In this document: positions 5,995-6,291 of the stretch, piece after piece
How the letters are laid out: every line of letters starts with the position of its first letter
Position numbering within the stretch: position 1 is the first letter of the stretch
The notes under the pieces: generated by a model
The model's input: the letters and a program-made list of their open reading frames with translations, nothing else
Databases searched by the model: none
What the model was told of the DNA's origin: nothing
Origin: JANPPS01 sp964242575
GTDB lineage: Bacteria > Pseudomonadota > Alphaproteobacteria > Acetobacterales > Acetobacteraceae
Assembly: GCA_964242575.1 (NCBI GenBank)
Contig: CAXTCN010000254.1
Span: forward strand, 1 to 6,291
Direction: 5' to 3'
Length of the DNA: 6,291 nucleotides
Translations under genes and position numbers: made by a program

Positions 5995-6097
5995 GGCAGG
6001 CTCGGAAACCACCTAGTGGCCCAGGGACGAGGTTGGTCGGAGTACTCAGCGGCTTAGAGGCTTTGTTCCTAGACCGTAGGTAGTTTCCGAACCTTCC
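5995..6097. repeat. Long imperfect inverted repeat in the FUSC-cyoA divergent gap
   Basis: The arm 5995-6015 is the reverse complement of 6077-6097 at 18 of 21 positions, including an unbroken 8-base core TTTCCGA-type match (GTTTCCGA at 6083-6090). The arms enclose 61 bases. In a minus-strand transcript (FUSC leader) two of the three mismatches become G-U pairs, leaving one true mismatch; in a plus-strand transcript all three remain mismatched. The spacer contains the palindrome GAGTACTC (6040-6047). Possible readings are a leader RNA structure, paired binding sites for a regulator, or a small relic of a mobile element. I saw no transposase and no obvious target duplication at the ends. No other gene is evident in the 201-base gap 5927-6127. 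Confidence 0.55.
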
Positions 6098-6119
6098 GGG
6101 ATTTTTCCGGGGAAGGTTC
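6089..6119 (+). promoter_or_regulatory. Hairpin covering the likely cyoA ribosome binding site
   Basis: GAACCTTCC (6089-6097) and GGAAGGTTC (6111-6119) form a perfect 9-bp stem. Two further G-C pairs (6098-6099 with 6107-6108) are possible with a GG bulge, leaving the loop GATTTTT. The 3' arm contains GGAAGG (6111-6116), the best Shine-Dalgarno candidate before the ATG at 6128, so folding would hide it. No T-tract follows on either strand, which argues against an intrinsic terminator. The 5' arm is shared with the right arm of the larger inverted repeat, so the two structures cannot form together. Confidence 0.5.
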
Positions 6120-6127
6120 TATGCGGC

Positions 6128-6291
6128 ATGGCCGATGCAGAATCCAATACAGTTCAGCTTGCGGGCAGGGTGCGGCGCATGGGGCCGGGCGCCTGGGCTG
6201 CGCCTTGCATCATGGGCGCAGCTTCGGTGGTCCTTTCGGCCTGCCAGCCTGCGGTTCTGGACCCTGCGGGTCCGGTCGCGGCGGCTGAGCG
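6128..6291 (+). CDS. cyoA: Quinol oxidase subunit II (CyoA-like), N-terminal part
   Basis: An open frame runs from ATG 6128 to the window edge (54 codons). After an N-terminal extension with a basic RVRR stretch (14-17), it reads MGAASVVLSACQPAVLDPAG (29-48) and then PVAAAE (49-54). This matches the start of CyoA proteins: a lipoprotein signal ending LSxC, then x-x-x-LDPxG and an acidic/amide segment before the first membrane helix. CyoA is subunit II of the cytochrome bo3-type quinol oxidase, which oxidises ubiquinol and reduces oxygen; Cys39 would be the lipidated residue. The start is uncertain. ATG 6128 has GGAAGG 11 bases upstream, rather far; GTG 6170 (MRRMGPGAW...) would give a more usual short signal peptide with basic residues, and ATG 6179 has AGGG 8 bases upstream. 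The identification rests on about 20 residues, so another lipidated oxidase subunit II of the same superfamily is possible. Confidence 0.72.
   Translation, partial: MADAESNTVQLAGRVRRMGPGAWAAPCIMGAASVVLSACQPAVLDPAGPVAAAE

Noticed and set aside
4250..6016. A 588-codon open frame on the plus strand opposite the FUSC gene
   Set aside because: Its predicted protein is Arg/Gly/Gln-rich with no recognisable domain, and the minus strand here encodes a full FUSC protein with conserved motifs along its length. Long antisense frames are common in GC-rich genes.
6063..6090. A sigma-70 type promoter with TTGTTC as -35 before cyoA
   Set aside because: No acceptable -10 box lies 16-18 bases downstream, so the match is not better than chance.
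5995..6097. A tRNA or other known small RNA gene in the FUSC-cyoA gap
   Set aside because: I could not find a T-arm consensus or a cloverleaf, and no known RNA family pattern was recognised.

Overview
The window is GC-rich, densely packed bacterial DNA that reads as ordinary chromosome. Protein content suggests an alphaproteobacterium, most plausibly of the Acetobacteraceae/Rhodospirillales: a LutBC lactate oxidation locus, an AaeXA/FUSC-type efflux locus, a bo3-type quinol oxidase gene and small secreted proteins of a kind I associate with that group. The taxon is an inference; there is no rRNA or other decisive marker.

Layout. Bases 1-416 hold the 3' end of lutB. It overlaps lutC (413-1023) by 4 bases. 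lutC appears to have lost one base near 961/962, so its last ~20 codons are out of frame. Then follow two coupled genes for small exported proteins (a lipoprotein at 1048-1233 and a signal-peptide protein at 1230-1508), a single-domain cupin related to the first half of bicupin oxalate decarboxylases (1537-2079), and a lipoprotein-like conserved protein (2139-2525). All are on the plus strand and closely spaced, so they may share transcripts with lut. After a 121-base gap, an aaeX-like DUF1656 gene (2647-2850) overlaps a gene for an AaeA/HlyD-type membrane fusion protein (2847-3887). The cognate FUSC-family transporter (3857-5926) is encoded on the opposite strand, converging on and overlapping the fusion-protein gene by 31 bases. 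At the right edge, divergent from the FUSC gene, is the 5' end of a gene that looks like cyoA, subunit II of a cytochrome bo3-type quinol oxidase (6128 to the window end).

How the genes fit together. LutB and LutC belong to the iron-sulfur L-lactate oxidation complex feeding pyruvate and the quinone pool, and CyoA belongs to a terminal quinol oxidase. The DUF1656/fusion-protein/FUSC trio should form an efflux pump for aromatic or other organic acids across both membranes. The cupin lacks one metal-ligand histidine and the catalytic lid of oxalate decarboxylase, so its role is open.

The least expected signal is in the non-coding gap between the FUSC gene and cyoA (5927-6127). A 21-base imperfect inverted repeat spans 5995-6097. 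Its right arm overlaps a perfect 9-bp hairpin (6089-6119) whose 3' arm contains the best Shine-Dalgarno candidate for cyoA. The two pairings exclude each other, which is a switch-like geometry. No mobile element, CRISPR array or RNA gene is recognisable, and I see no strong evidence for a wholly new multi-gene system.
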